Of a DNA stretch of 64,000 bases, positions 9,522 to 21,677 are shown in pieces; the first letter of the stretch is position 1; each line of letters opens with the position of its first letter. The stretch comes from Orobanche coerulescens (lineage: Eukaryota; Streptophyta; Magnoliopsida; Lamiales; Orobanchaceae). The translations under genes and the position numbers were made by a program. Location: assembly GCA_033398695.1 (NCBI GenBank), contig CM065805.1, forward strand, positions 72,384,762 to 72,448,761, read 5' to 3'. The notes beneath the pieces are model-generated. The model was not told the DNA's origin and did no database searches. It saw nothing but the letters and a program-made list of their open reading frames with translations.

Positions 9522-10299
9522 ACAAAAGACAAATAGCATCTTGGGGAGGGAAAAGGATCAAGTGGCAACTAAACAAATAAAAGAATGTTCAGCTTTCTCT
9601 TACAAAAGCAACAGGATTCTTGGCAAAAGGGTGGCTGCCAGCAAACAACTTGGAGACAAAGACCCAGCTTTTACTTTTGTCAACAAGTGACCTGAAGAAC
9701 CTTTTATTATCCTTTCATTATTTTAAAGGACAGCTTGTAATAATTTAAGTTATTTTGTCGGGCCACTTTTGCCTATAAATAGTAGCAGTAGAGTTGTAAT
9801 GAAGGATTATTGAATGTTGAAGAATTAAGAACACTTTGTGTTTTTCCCTGGTGAATGCTTTTCATCAAAACTTGGTTTTTATTCGACGCGTTTCGAATAC
9901 TAATCTGATTGATTCTCAATAGGTCTTGAGGAGAAATCACTTTATCAAATTATAGGTCTAATTTGATAAAACTTCTGTTTATACCCTGTTTCGATATTCT
10001 GTTCATTTTTCGATACAGCTTGATACTTGTTCAATATTTCGTATAAAGTGTTGTTCGATCCTTCGAACGTGTTTCCTGTCTTAAAGTCTCTTCCGAACGA
10101 AACGTGCTGTTTCGAGTCTTTTCATTTGGACCAAATTCCTGTCTTGTGGCTGTATCGAATCACCGCCTTCATCACTCGTCAGTATTGCTGCCGTGAGCCG
10201 TTGTCACGCTTCGACGCTTCTTGTCGATAGCTTCCGTTCATCAAAAAGCCTTCCGCTGTATTGATAGCGAATTCGACTCCCAAGCGAGAATTCGTATCA
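9380..10299 (+). repeat. 3' LTR of CR1 (920 bp)
   Basis: TGATACGAAG to CGTATCA, followed by the target duplication TGGGA. It differs from the 5' LTR at scattered bases and in one dense patch (about 10179-10214). Confidence 0.9.
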
Positions 10300-10304
10300 T
10301 GGGA

Positions 10305-13300
10305 TTATCGAGGACATTTCCCATCCATTGAGTCGTTATTATCGATTGACCGTTCTAAGGTAATCGATGTATTGAATTGGGACTGTCGATGACATTTCCC
10401 AACCGTTGAGTTGTTGTTATTGATTGACCGTTCTAAGGTAATCGATGTATTGAATTGGGACTATCGAGGACATTTCCCATCCGTTGAGTCGTTGTTATCG
10501 ATTGACTGTTCTAAGGTAATTGGTGTATTGAATTGGGAGGACATTTCCCATCCGTGATATCATTGTTATTGATTAGCCGTTCTAAAGGTAATCGAGGTAT
10601 TGAATTGGGACCGCCGAGGACGATGCCCATACGTGAGTTATTGATGACGTGTTGGCCGACTCAAGGCAGCACACTATCGTTCTTGTGATTTCGGTAATCT
10701 CGTGATCGTTACCGTACGTGATTAGTGGTTTTGGAGGCTAGTCTCGGCTAGTGCTCAATGGGTAAGCTTGGGGCTTGAACATTCGCGGTTGGTTTCCCAA
10801 CACCTATAGTTCAGTAGGTCACGGTCATGTTGATGATCTCATTATGGGTAAGTTTGGGGCTTGAACCTTCGTGGTTGGTTTCCCAACACCTTCAGTTCAG
10901 TAGTTCACGGTCACTTGGTGATCTCATTATGGGTAAGTCTGGGGCTTGAACCTTCACGGTTGGTTTCCCAGCACGTGCAATTCAGGAGGTCACAGCAATT
11001 GGATGATCTCATTATGATACGGCTTCGTGCAATGGCTTCGGCCCTCATGTGATATAGATTCGGGCTGTTGGGCTTCGTGCCGTTCGTCGTTTCGTGGGAG
11101 GATGTTGATTGTGGAAGGACTTTCTCGCCTTCGGTTTGATACTTGTACTAGTCAATGAGATAAATGTTATCATATATGTGTATGAATGTGTTGTATCATT
11201 TTGAAACGTAGTCTCTTCATTATCTATTGATGTCAGGGAAATATTTGATACAAAACCCTTCAGTAATTATGCCAACGTTGTTGATTGATCATCTTGTTGT
11301 TACTGTTGTTCGTTAACGGCTGTTTAAAGGCATTGAGATACTTGTTGGTTTATGTTGTTGTCGATGGCCGGTTCGCGGTATCGATGGTTATTGTTGACTG
11401 ATGTTCCACTGAGATATCATTGTGATAGTCATTATTGATATCGATGTTTTTCTGTTGATATTGTATTGGCCGATTGAAGGCCTTGACGTATTTGATTATC
11501 ATCTCTGTTTCTGGTGGTCGATTAAAGGCACCGGACATCTGTGCTGATTTCATCGTTGATTATCGATTGGTCGTTTTGAGGCAATTGAGGTATTAAATTG
11601 GGATTATCGAGGACATTTCCCATCCATTGAGTCGTTGTTATCGATTGACCATTCTAAGGTAATCGATGTATTGAATTGGGACTGTCGAGGACATTTCCCA
11701 TCCGTTGAGTCGTTGTTATCGATTGACCGTTCTAAGGTAATCGATGTATTTAATTGGGACTATCGAGAACATTTCCCATCCGTTGAGTCGTTGTTATCGA
11801 TTGACTGTTCTAAGGTAATTGGTGTATTGAATTGGGAGGACATTTTCCATCCGTGATATCATTGTTATCGATTAGCCGTTCTAAAGGTAATCGAGGTATT
11901 GAATTGGGACCGCCGAGGACGGTGCCCATACGTGAGTTATTGATGACGTGTTGGCCGACTCAAGGAGGCACACTATCGTTCTTGTGATTTCGGTAATCTC
12001 GTGATCGTTACCGTACGTGATTAGTGGTTTTGGAGGCTAGTCTCGGCTAGTGCTCAATGGGTAAGCTTGGGGCTTGAACATTCGCGGTTGGTTTCCCAAC
12101 ACCTACAATTCAGTAGGTAACGGTCATGTTGATGATCTCATTATGGGTAAGTTTGGGGCTTGAACCTTCGTGGTTGGTTTCCCAACACCTACAGTTCAGT
12201 AGTTCACGGTCACTTGGTGATCTCATTATGGGTAAGTCTGGGGCTTGAACCTTCACGGTTGGTTTCCCAGCACGTGCAATTCAGGAGGTCACAGCAATTG
12301 TATGATCTCATTATGATACGGCTTCGTGCCATGGCTTCGGCCCTCATGTGATATAGATTCGGGCTGTTGGGCTTCGTGCCGTTCGTTGTTTCGTGGGAGG
12401 ATGTTGATTGTGGAAGGACTTTCTCGCCTTCGGTTTGATACTTGTACTAGTCAATGAGATAAATGTTATCATATATGTGTATGAATGTGTTGTATCATTT
12501 CGAAACGTAGTCTCTTCATTATCTATTGATGTCAGGGAAATGTTTGATACAAAACCCTTCGGTAATTATGCCAACGTTGTTGATTGATCATCTTGTTGTT
12601 ACTGTTGTTCGTTAATGGCTGGTTAAAGGCACTGAGATACTTGTTGGTTTATGTTGTTGTCGATGGACGGTTCGTGGTATCGATGGTTATTGTTGACTGA
12701 TGTTCCACTGAGATATCATTGTGATCGTCATTATTGATATCGATGTTTTTCTGTTGATATTGTATTGGCCGATTGAAGGCCTTGACGTATTTGATTATCA
12801 TCTCTGTTTCTGGTGGTCGATTAAAGGCACCGGACATCTGTGCTGATTTCATCGTTGATTATCGATTGGTCGTTTTGAGGCAATTGAGGTATTGAATTGG
12901 GATTATCGAGGACATTTCCCATCCATTGAGTCGTTGTTATCGATTGACCGTTCTAAGGTAATCGATGTATTGAATTGGGACTGTCGAGGACATTTCCCAT
13001 CCGTTGCGTCGTTGTTATCGATTGACCATTCTAAGGTAATCGATGTATAGAATTGGGACTATCGAGAACATTTCCCATCCGTTGAGTCGTTGTTAACGAT
13101 TGACTGTTCTAAGGTAATTGGTGTATTGAATTGGGAGGAAATTTCCCATCTGTGATATCATTGTTATCGATTAGCCGTTCTAAAGGTAATCGAGGTATTG
13201 AATTGGGACCGCCGAGTACGGTGCCCATCCGTGAGTTATTGATGATGTGTTGGCCGACTCAAGGCAGCACACTATCGTTCTTGTGATTTCTGTAATCTCG

Positions 13301-15115
13301 TGATCGTTATCGTGCGTGATTAGTGGTTTTTGAGGCTAGTCTCGGCTAGTGCTCAATGGGTAAGCTTGGGGCTTTAACATTCGCGGTTGGTTTCCCAACA
13401 CCTACAGTTCAATAGGTCACGGTCATGTTGATGATCTCATTATGGGTAAGTTTGGGGCTTGAACGTTCGTGATTGGTTTCCCAACACCTACAGTTCAGTA
13501 GTTCACGGTCACTGGGTGATCTCATTATAGATAAGTCTGGGGCTTGAACCTTCACGGTTGGTTTCCCAGCACCTGCAATTCAGCAGGTCACGACCATTGG
13601 ATGATCTCATTATGATACGGCTTCGTGCCGTGGCTTCAGCCCTCATGTGATATAGCTTCGGGCTGTTGGGCTTCGTGCCGTTCGTCGTTTTGTGGGAGGA
13701 CGTTGATCGTGGAAGGACTTTCTCGCCTTCGGTTTGAGGCAAGTTTTATACTTGTACTAGTCAATGAGATAAATGTTATCATATATGTGTATGAATGTGT
13801 TGTATCATTTCGAAGCGTAGTCTCTTCATGATCTATTGATGTTTGGGAAATGTTTGATATAAAACCCTTCTGTAATTATGCCAACGTTGTTGATTGATCA
13901 TCTTGTTGTTACTGTTGTTCGTTACCGACCGGTTAAAGGCATTGAGATACTTGTTGGTTTATGTTGTTGTCGATGGCCAGTTCGCGGTATCGATGGTTAT
14001 TGTTGACTGATGTTCCATTGAGATATCGTTGTGATCGTCATTGTTGATATCGATGTTTTTCTGTTGATATTATATTGGCCGATTGAAGGCCTTGACGTAT
14101 TTGATTATCATCTCCGTTTCTAGTGGTCGATTAAAGGCACCAGGACATCTGTGCTGATTTCATCGTTGATTATTGATTGGTCGTTTTGAGGCAATTGAGT
14201 TATTTAATTGGGATTATCGAGGATATTTCCCATCCGTTGAGTCGTTGTTATCGATTGACCGTTGTAAGGTAATCGATGTATTGAATTGGGGCTGTCGAGG
14301 ACATTTCCCATCTGTTGAGTCATTGTTATTGATTGACGGTTCTAAGGTAATCGATGTATTGAATTGGGACTATCGAGGACATTTCCCATCCATTGAGTCG
14401 TTGTTATCGATTGACTGTTCTAAGGTAATTGGTGTATTGAATTGGGAGGACATTTCCCATCTGTGGTATCATTATTATCCATTAGCCGTTCTAAAGGTAA
14501 TCGAGGTATTGAATTGGGACCGCCGAGGACGGTGCCCATCCGTGAGTTATTGATGACGTGTTGGCCGACTCAAGGCAGCACACTATTGTTCTTGTGATTT
14601 CGGTAATCTTGTGATAGTTACCATACGTGATTAGTGGTTTGGGAGGCTAGTCTCGGCTAGTGCTCAATGGGTAAGCTTGGGGCTTGAACCTTCGTGGTTG
14701 GTTTCCCAACACCTACAGTTCAGTAGGTCACGGTCATGTTGATGATCTCATTATGGCTAAGTTTGGTACTTGAACCTTCGTGGTTGGTTTCCCAACACCT
14801 ACAGTTCAGTAGTTCACGGTCACTGGGTGATCTTATTATGGGTAAGTCTGGGCCTTTAACCTTCGCGGTTGGTTTCCCAGCACCTGCAATTTAGCAGGTC
14901 ACGACCATTGGATGATCTGATTATGATACGGCTTCGTGCAGTGGCTTCGGCCCTCATGTGATATAGCTTCGAGCTATTGGGCTTCGGGCCATTGTGATGA
15001 TTGGCAGCTTCGGCTGAGTGACTTTCCGGTGATTGTGATATTTGGCAGCTTCGGCTGAGTGGCTTTCAGGCTATTGTGATATTCTGCAGCTTCGGCTGAG
15101 GGCTTTCAGGCCTTT
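10305..15115. repeat. Satellite array, right part
   Basis: Continuation of the array after CR1. Unit starts fall at 11537, 12836 and 14147. With CR1 and one target-site copy removed, unit lengths are 1311, 1299, 1299 and 1311 bp, then a partial unit. Most of the difference is an 11-bp segment (around GAGGCAAGTTTT) present near 3745 and 13735 but absent near 11138 and 12438. The last part (about 14990-15115) changes into three 40-48-bp repeats with core GCAGCTTCGGCTGAG. No gene is supported; reading frames here follow the 26-codon repeat. Confidence 0.9.
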
Positions 15116-15788
15116 GTAATGCCTTAGTATATTCATTGGAGCCTTCGAGCATTGTGATTCATATTTATTTCTGCTCTAGTTTGGTTTACCTTCGGGTAAT
15201 TCATTGTGGCGTTCTATATTGATGATTTGCCGTTGGGAACTTGTGTTCTAACCTGATGGGCAGGTATTGATCGTATGCCATGGGTATAGTTTTCACAAAT
15301 GCTCAGTTCTTACCTTAGTTTGTGTGCATCTCGTATTATCATTGTTGTACCGTTTATTTTGCCTTTGGATGCATATCATGTTGTACATACATTTGATATT
15401 CATTATCTGGATGGCTGACCCCGTGGGGGCGGAACATGTTCTCATGCTTCAGGTGTTTGCGAGGAGAGAGTTGAGACACATGGGCATGACGATTGTGATG
15501 AGGCATTCGAGCGATACTAGTCCGAGTTGTTTCGGTGTTCATGTCGGTTGGACAGTTTGGAGTACTCTAGTTTCGTCAGTTGTTGTCATTTTTGTATTAT
15601 CCGAGCGAGGCTCGTAGATGTTGTTGTATTTTTATTTTGGCCATGTAGGCCCATTCATGTCGTTGAAATTCCATATCGGAATACTATGTTGGATATCATA
15701 GTAGGGACTGTGATTTCCCCTTTTTGTCAGTTTGTTGTGTTTTAGTCGTGTTCGCCTGGTGGATCTCCTGGTGTGGGGTCCATGGCAC
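15116..15788. other. Unassigned sequence between satellite and T1
   Basis: Single-copy looking, T-rich sequence. A 116-codon frame at 15267-15617 has no recognisable domain. It may be the remainder of a gypsy LTR or leader. I see no gene. Confidence 0.4.
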
Positions 15789-16964
15789 TGTAATAACCCA
15801 AGGAGATTTGGGGGCGTTACAGTGTTGTTTGTCTGTGTAGTTAATGACTGACAAATAGTTTATGTGAATTTGTGTACTAATTTGATAATTGTTGCAATGA
15901 TTGACCGTGTGCTTGATATTTGAAACAATGTGAATATTTGTTGTGAGAGAAGTCGTATCCGGGAGATTCAGAGGGTGGGGCGTGAACTCCGGCCTGGTGT
16001 ACGCTGCAATGAGCTGCTCCATATGGTTGGTGAACGCCGGTGTTACAAAATGCGTGAGCAAAGGGCGGCTCTTGCAGGAGCGAGCGCCAGTGCAGTTACA
16101 TGTTCAAGGGGCGGCCGGCATAGTGGAGTGAACGCTGGTGCATCAGGTGTGCAAGTGAGGCGCCTGGCAGGCTTATTCGTTACGTATTTTCATTCGATTT
16201 TTCAAAACCCCAAAACATTCAAAACGGCCCGAGTCAATAATAACGTTTTCATACTATCTTATCAAAATATTTTTCACAATATATTCCTTTTAGAAAGGCG
16301 TTTTCGAACTACATATTTTCACTCATTGGGCTCGTTCAAATTTTCATTGGTGTTATGTTCCGTAAAGAAAATATGACTATGTGATTATCTTTCACCTTGT
16401 GTAAGTGAGTGCTATTGTGTGCTGACTATGAGAATGTGTGGTTCATGTTAAGGCTTCGTGGTTGTTGAGTTTTGTGTTGATATTTTTCATATATCTTGCA
16501 TATTATGTACTTGCACTAGCAAAATTCTAGTTTGCTAACCCCCCGAGTTTTCGGGAGGTGGGTGCCTGTTATGGGCTCAGGTTTTGCAGCTCGGGAGCAG
16601 TCACGGGATTGGCTAGGAAGAAGATGGACGACGATGATGCTAATCACACAAGAGTCGGAATCTTTTCTTTTGTTTTATTTTGGTCAATATTTCTCGTGTG
16701 ATCGAGTATTCACCCTTGCACGGGTGTGGTTTCCATTTCTTGAATTGAGTTGTCATTCTTTTCTGTATTTAAGTTTATTATTGTCGTTGAGTTGTGAACT
16801 ATGTTGGTTTTTGAATTATTTGATGACCTTGTCGGTCAGTTTTGTAATTAATTTAACCCCGATCGGTCAATCATTGAGTAGTATTATGGAGTTTAGCCTG
16901 GTAGATTCTTGTGAGAAGGGTCTACGGCATATGACATTCGCAGTCGAATTCTGGGGGTGTTACA
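15789..16964. repeat. T1 LTR, Tekay/Del-like (1176 bp)
   Basis: Ends TGTAATAACCC and GGGGGTGTTACA are typical of Tekay/Del-type chromovirus LTRs. The right end resembles the T2 LTR end (GGGGGTGTTATA). The two ends are nearly palindromic, so orientation cannot be decided from them: it may be a forward solo LTR, or the 3' LTR of the minus-strand integrase fragment to its right. A 33-bp near-palindrome (15789-15821) sits at the left end. No primer site follows. Confidence 0.6.
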
Positions 16965-16965
16965 A

Positions 16966-17835
16966 AACACATTATGCACGGATGATGATTCCGGTGCCAA
17001 TGCCAATTGTTATATGCCAAGTCAGCAAATCTCTTAAGGATTTCAAACAAACCAACAAATCTTGGTCTCAGTTTACCCTTAGTGCCACGTCTTTCCTTTG
17101 ACAATCGACATATGATTTTTGTCTTTTTTGATGCTTTGATCTGATCTTGGATCTTTGCAACCACTGAAACTGTCTGTTCGATCAATTCGGGTCTCAATAT
17201 TTTTCCTTCACCAACCTCATTCTAGAACAACGATGATCTACACTTTTTCCATAGATTACCTCGTTTGGGGCCATCCCAGTCACATGATAACTGATGTTAT
17301 ACATGAATTCCATTAATGGGCAGAAATTTTCCCACTTATCTCCAAGGCCTTAGATGCATGACATCAACATGTCCTCTTGGGTTTGTATCGTCCTTTCAGA
17401 CTGGTCATCAGTCTGCATATGATAAGTTGTACTAAACTTCAGCTTCATTCCCATTGCCTTATGCAAACTTCTCCAAAGTTTAGAAGTGAATTTTGTGTCT
17501 CTTTCAGACACTATCAACCTGACAATCCCCTGCAATCTCAAGACTTACTGGATGTACAACTGAGCTATTGATCCATATCAAAAGGTCATCTTTACAGACA
17601 TGAAGTGTGACGACTTAGTCAATCTATCGACAATGGTCGAAATAGTAGAATTTCCCCGAGCTGATTGGAGTAAACTAATAAGAAAGTCCATGGTTACATG
17701 CTCTCATTTCCATTCGGGAAGTTCCAATGGTTTAAATGACCATAATGGTCATTGGTGTTTGGGTTTAGCTTGCTGAGACACCAAGCACCTTCAGACGAAT
17801 AGTCTAGTATCTCTCTTCATACTCCTCCACCAATG
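16966..17835 (-). pseudogene. T1 integrase fragment (Ty3/gypsy, Tekay-like), degenerate
   Basis: Minus-strand reading. At 17541-17350 the integrase core reads RLIVSERDTKFTSKLWRS and TTYHMQTDDQSERTIQT, keeping the second Asp and the Glu. At 17197-16990 the C-terminal module reads KGKLRPRFVGLFEILKR. The segments lie in different frames with stops between them. gag, protease and RT are absent, and no chromodomain is visible before the LTR. It is a truncated fossil. Confidence 0.7.
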
Positions 17836-19160
17836 TAATATCCTAGAATTTTGCTATGAATTTTTCGCATTGTTTTATATGAGTTGTACTGTACAGAGTG
17901 GGACCGATGCGGTATGGATGAATAATTTTGGGAACTGTGACAGTGGTACCAGTATATATATCGAGGTTATTTTTAATTCTAGGATATTACATGCTTGATA
18001 TGTCTTTCGATGTCGGATATACTATATGAGTATTTGTATAATTGTCGTACTTGGACGATAATTGCAATTGAGGATATCGTACATCAGGTGTATCGTATAA
18101 GAATGTTATCAGAACGAGTATATGTATTCAGTATGTTGCGTGTATGTGTTTGGTGTATTGAGATGATAGACAGGAGCAAAAATGGCAAAGTATAAAAGCC
18201 ATTATGTACGTTAAGCATAGGAGCTTACGTACGTAAAGGTGCAAGCGTAGCATATGCTAAGCATAGGAGCCCATGTACGTAATGAAGCGAGCTTAACGTA
18301 CGTTAGGTTGAGTTCATAACGTACGTTATGAAGAGAATCGAACAGGTCCGAGCTGTGGTCAGCAGGTGGGCCTGGTGTCGGCAACTTTCGGCGTGGATGT
18401 GGACAGGCGAGTCAACATCGAGCTTTACGTATGTTAAGGACAACCCATTACATACGTAAACAAGTATGGCACTGTAGCAAGTCAACCGCTACATTACGTA
18501 CGCTACGACAAGGAAATTATGTACGTAATGCATGCCACGAATTGAGGCAGTAGCCCCTGGAATGAAGGTTACGTACGTTAAGATGATTACATAACGTACG
18601 TAATGGTTGAAGTTATATATATATATATATATGTGAGACCCGTCCCTTTGGCATTTTTGGAGATGTTTATATCATTTCTTCACCCTTCAACCCTCCGAGA
18701 CCGATTTTGGCTCTTCAAAACCGATTGGGGACTTGAGGGCATGGATTTGGAGCTTGAGATATGAAGATATTATGGATTCTTGAGGTGTTTGATTGTGTTC
18801 TTGAGGTATTTTGATCAACTCTACACCTTATTTCAGATTCTTGATGTTGTTACCATTGTTTGCTTCGTATGACGATGAATATGGTAGCATTGTTCTTGAT
18901 GATGTATGAAGTGTATGTTGAAGGAGATGATGATATGTATGTATTGATCGGAATATGAGGGGAATTTGATAGATTAGAGGTTAGATAACACATTGGACTA
19001 TGATATCTTGATGATTATGAATAAGTGATGTTAATTGGATATGATTAATTCATGTTCTTGAGGAATTCTGGAATTTTATGATGAACATGTGTAAGGTGTT
19101 GGTGTTTTGGATATGAATATGGAATATTCATATCTAAAACCAAGTTATGTGATTTTTGGT
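17836..19160. repeat. Dispersed repeat D1 (copy of 39773-41150)
   Basis: Homologous to D2 along its whole length. Left flanks of the copies differ, so the repeat begins exactly at TGTAATATCC. The first 155 bp are bounded by 17-base inverted repeats (TGTAATATCCTAGAATT and its complement, ending near 17990). Next come many ACGTACGT palindromes (about 18200-18605), an AT microsatellite (about 18612-18633), then AT-rich sequence with no coding. It may be LTR or leader of a gypsy element; no primer site or polypurine tract was found. Confidence 0.65.
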
Positions 19161-19467
19161 GTAATATCCGTATAGGAAGAACGAATATGATTATGAGCTG
19201 ATGAGATTATTATGATGATAATCGATAATTGGTTTTACTATTAATTTACGGGGATGAACCTTGTTAATCTGTAATTAAGATTGAAGTCGGAATCGAGAAC
19301 GTTGAGACACTTGTTAGAATTGATCAATTATCGAACTGTGACTTGTATTCGTAATTCTATGAGTTGAACGGTTTGGTTTCGTATATGATCGAGTTATCTT
19401 TGAACCGTTGAGTTTGATTGGTTGATTATATCAGTTGTTGATTGTTATCGAACATATTGTTAATTGA
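19161..19467. other. Unassigned AT-rich sequence
   Basis: Lies between D1 and the S1 accessory frame. It may continue D1, because D2 is cut at the matching point by copia C1. No gene seen. Confidence 0.3.
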
Positions 19468-21108
19468 TTATTGCATTAGGTTGTGATAAGAGATCATAGA
19501 TTTAACCGTTTTGCCATGATTGAGATTGGAGAATGCATGGATCGCCTTGTTCGGGGCTGAGGAGCTTGTAGATGAAGACGATGGGATTGGTAACGGCTTC
19601 ATCGTATCGTTGTCAAGGCAAGTTATGCTTGCTCGGTTCATAATGTTTAATAAGTTGGTTTTGAAATTAGACATGAACCAATTTTCCTGAAGAATCAAAA
19701 TTGTGTCTGACACTTTGCAAAAATGTATCAGCACATCTTCTGTGGCTTGGGGATATCCCCAACCACTTACTTCAACATAAGCTTGAAGTTCAGTGAAAGA
19801 AAATGATTTAAAAGTTTTCCATTATTCAAAAATATGGACAAAAGAATGTTTTAGAGCTTGCGGTTTAACCAACTGAAGTTGCTCTACGGATAAGTTAAAA
19901 ATGTTGTTGTCAAGCAGGTGAAAAGTATAATTTGCCTCAGGGATGGAAATTATTAAACCTGCTTCCTCTTCTTCTGAGATGAATGTTGGAGTGAGGAGAG
20001 GAACGATCTGGGTCTCCAGGCTGCCCGGAGAAGGCTGGTCCTCCAGGTGAATAGGTGACCTGGCTGCAGGACTGGGACATTGCTCTGGCTGCTCCTCGTT
20101 ACTGAACTGCAAGCACCTGGGCCTCTTCGGAGAGGGTTCTGGTGAGGAATAAATGATTGATGGCTCACCAGGGGCTGGTCCCCTTCTTTTGAAGCGAAGA
20201 ACTATTGGCGTATTGTTCAATTCTGTCTCAGACTGGGCTGCAGGTGGGTTGCTGGCTGCAGCCTGGTCTGACTCGTCTAATGATGGGTATTTGGAGGGCT
20301 ATGAATCAGACAACTCTTTTAGCATCCGAACTGCTCTTCTATTGCTTCCTAGTCTCCTCAATGTCTCTTGGTCTAGATGACCAAGTCTCTTGTTGATGTG
20401 GAAGGGGTCAGTATTTCCCTTTGCCACACCTAGCTTCTCCAGGATCCAACTTAGCTGCGTTCCAAACGCCAGCTTGGATCTGAACTTCTTCTCATCAACA
20501 AGCCATTCGGCTTTGTTGACCTCGCGTACCAACTACCTGAAAATGTAGTCTAACCAGTCAATCGGCTCGTCCTGGATTAGTGCTCCCAGCACCATGAATT
20601 TGGCCGACGACAGTTGGTCGTAGCTGTCGGCCATGCCCATGACGATTTTGTTGGTGATGTCCAACACATACCGATACACCTTTCTAATTTCACTCCTCTT
20701 GGTGGTGAGATTTAGTTTCTCTAGCTGGTCGACCGCCTTAATCTTCAGCCAAGTATCGGCTGCTTTCTGCTTGAGGGCCTCGACCGCTATGCCACGATTC
20801 TTCATTCCAAAAACTTTTTGATTCGTCTCCGGCGATATGTCAACTTATACTCCGCCGACATTTATCCTAATTCCCTCTTCAATCACATGGGCTTCGCGAA
20901 AAAATGCGATGACGTCCTCCTTGTATAGGTGTTTGGGACTGATATCCAAAAATGGGTAGATCCCATTCTTCTTCATCGAGTGGATAAGAAAGAGCACGTC
21001 GTTGTTTTCCAGATTTGATTCCAAGAGACCTTCAAAATCAACGACCAGAGAAAAAATGATCTGGTCCTTGACAGCCTTCATGTTTACGCCTTCAAAGTAA
21101 GCTTCCAT
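19468..21108 (-). pseudogene. S1 accessory ORF downstream of SIRE-like pol (env position), four nonsense codons
   Basis: Minus strand from ATG 21108. A single frame of about 546 codons runs to 19468, interrupted only by TAA at 20845, TAG at 20533, TAG at 20299 and TAA at 19822; translation between them continues in the same frame. Sequence includes FSLVVDFEGLLES, ALIQDEPIDWLDYIF, GTQLSWILEKLG, and a Pro/Ser-rich basic stretch (PEPSPKRPRCL). No transmembrane segment is obvious, so calling it envelope-like would rest only on its place after pol, as in SIRE elements. It resembles extra ORFs of copia elements in other plants, but I cannot name a domain. The last about 50 codons may be flanking sequence. 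Confidence 0.5.
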
Positions 21109-21677
21109 TTCTGCAATATAGGTGATTTCTTAGTGTATTTAGAGTTCAAAGGAATTTCTGCTCTGTAAATTAGGGTTTTCCGAAAGATTGGTAAAGGTAA
21201 AGTGAAGGGTTTTTCCGTCCTTAAAAAGAAAATGAAACGACGTTGGAATTAAATAATTATTTACTTTAAATCGGTGGTCTACCTTTTGAGATTCCTTTTC
21301 AAAATTCAAATTTTAATCGGTGGTCCAGGTTTTGAGTTTGAAAATGGACGGTTGGATTTTAATTGGTCACAGTGGAGGTCGATTTAACCTGTGATTGCCA
21401 AGTGTATTTAAAGCATATAGTATTATGCCACTTGTGAACCAAAAAATAATATGATATTATTATACATATAGCGGATAATAATATAATAATCAGAAGTCGC
21501 TTAGGTTTAGAAAACTCAGCTGGTTGACCTTGACTGTTGACTGCACTGCATCTGGTGAGTTGACTCCTTTGACTTCTCGCCTGAGATTTGATCAGCTAGG
21601 TTTCTTCGTCTGTCCTTCATCTTCAGGTAGGTTCTGATTCCTTCGATCAGCTAAGTCTGTCCTTCGTCTGATCTGCT
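21109..21677. other. Spacer between S1 pol and accessory ORF
   Basis: Non-coding. On the minus strand it would be the leader of the accessory ORF. An AT-rich stretch (about 21410-21500) lies in the middle. No LTR end or polypurine tract was identified with confidence. Confidence 0.3.

Larger units (their letters stand above)
4226..10299 (+). mobile_element. Element CR1: CRM-like chromovirus (Ty3/gypsy), full length but decayed
   Basis: Complete structure: LTR 4226-5147, primer site, gag, protease, reverse transcriptase, RNase H, integrase, polypurine tract, LTR 9380-10299. A perfect 5-bp target duplication TGGGA flanks it (4221-4225 and 10300-10304), splitting a satellite unit. LTR ends are TGATACG...CGTATCA. 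The pol frame runs through the polypurine tract into the 3' LTR, a trait I associate with CRM centromeric chromoviruses. gag/pol, RT and RNase H contain frameshifts or stops, so it is not autonomous now. Its satellite location fits CRM targeting preferences. Confidence 0.85.

Noticed and set aside
10700..13750. CRISPR-like spaced repeats
   Set aside because: The 85-bp units are directly tandem without unique spacers, in plant satellite DNA.
14173..14553. Second open frame of the same repeat
   Set aside because: Same satellite periodicity; appears only because 78 is divisible by three.
15789..15821. Rho-independent type terminator
   Set aside because: The 33-bp near-palindrome is the LTR terminus motif, not a transcription terminator, in a eukaryotic genome.
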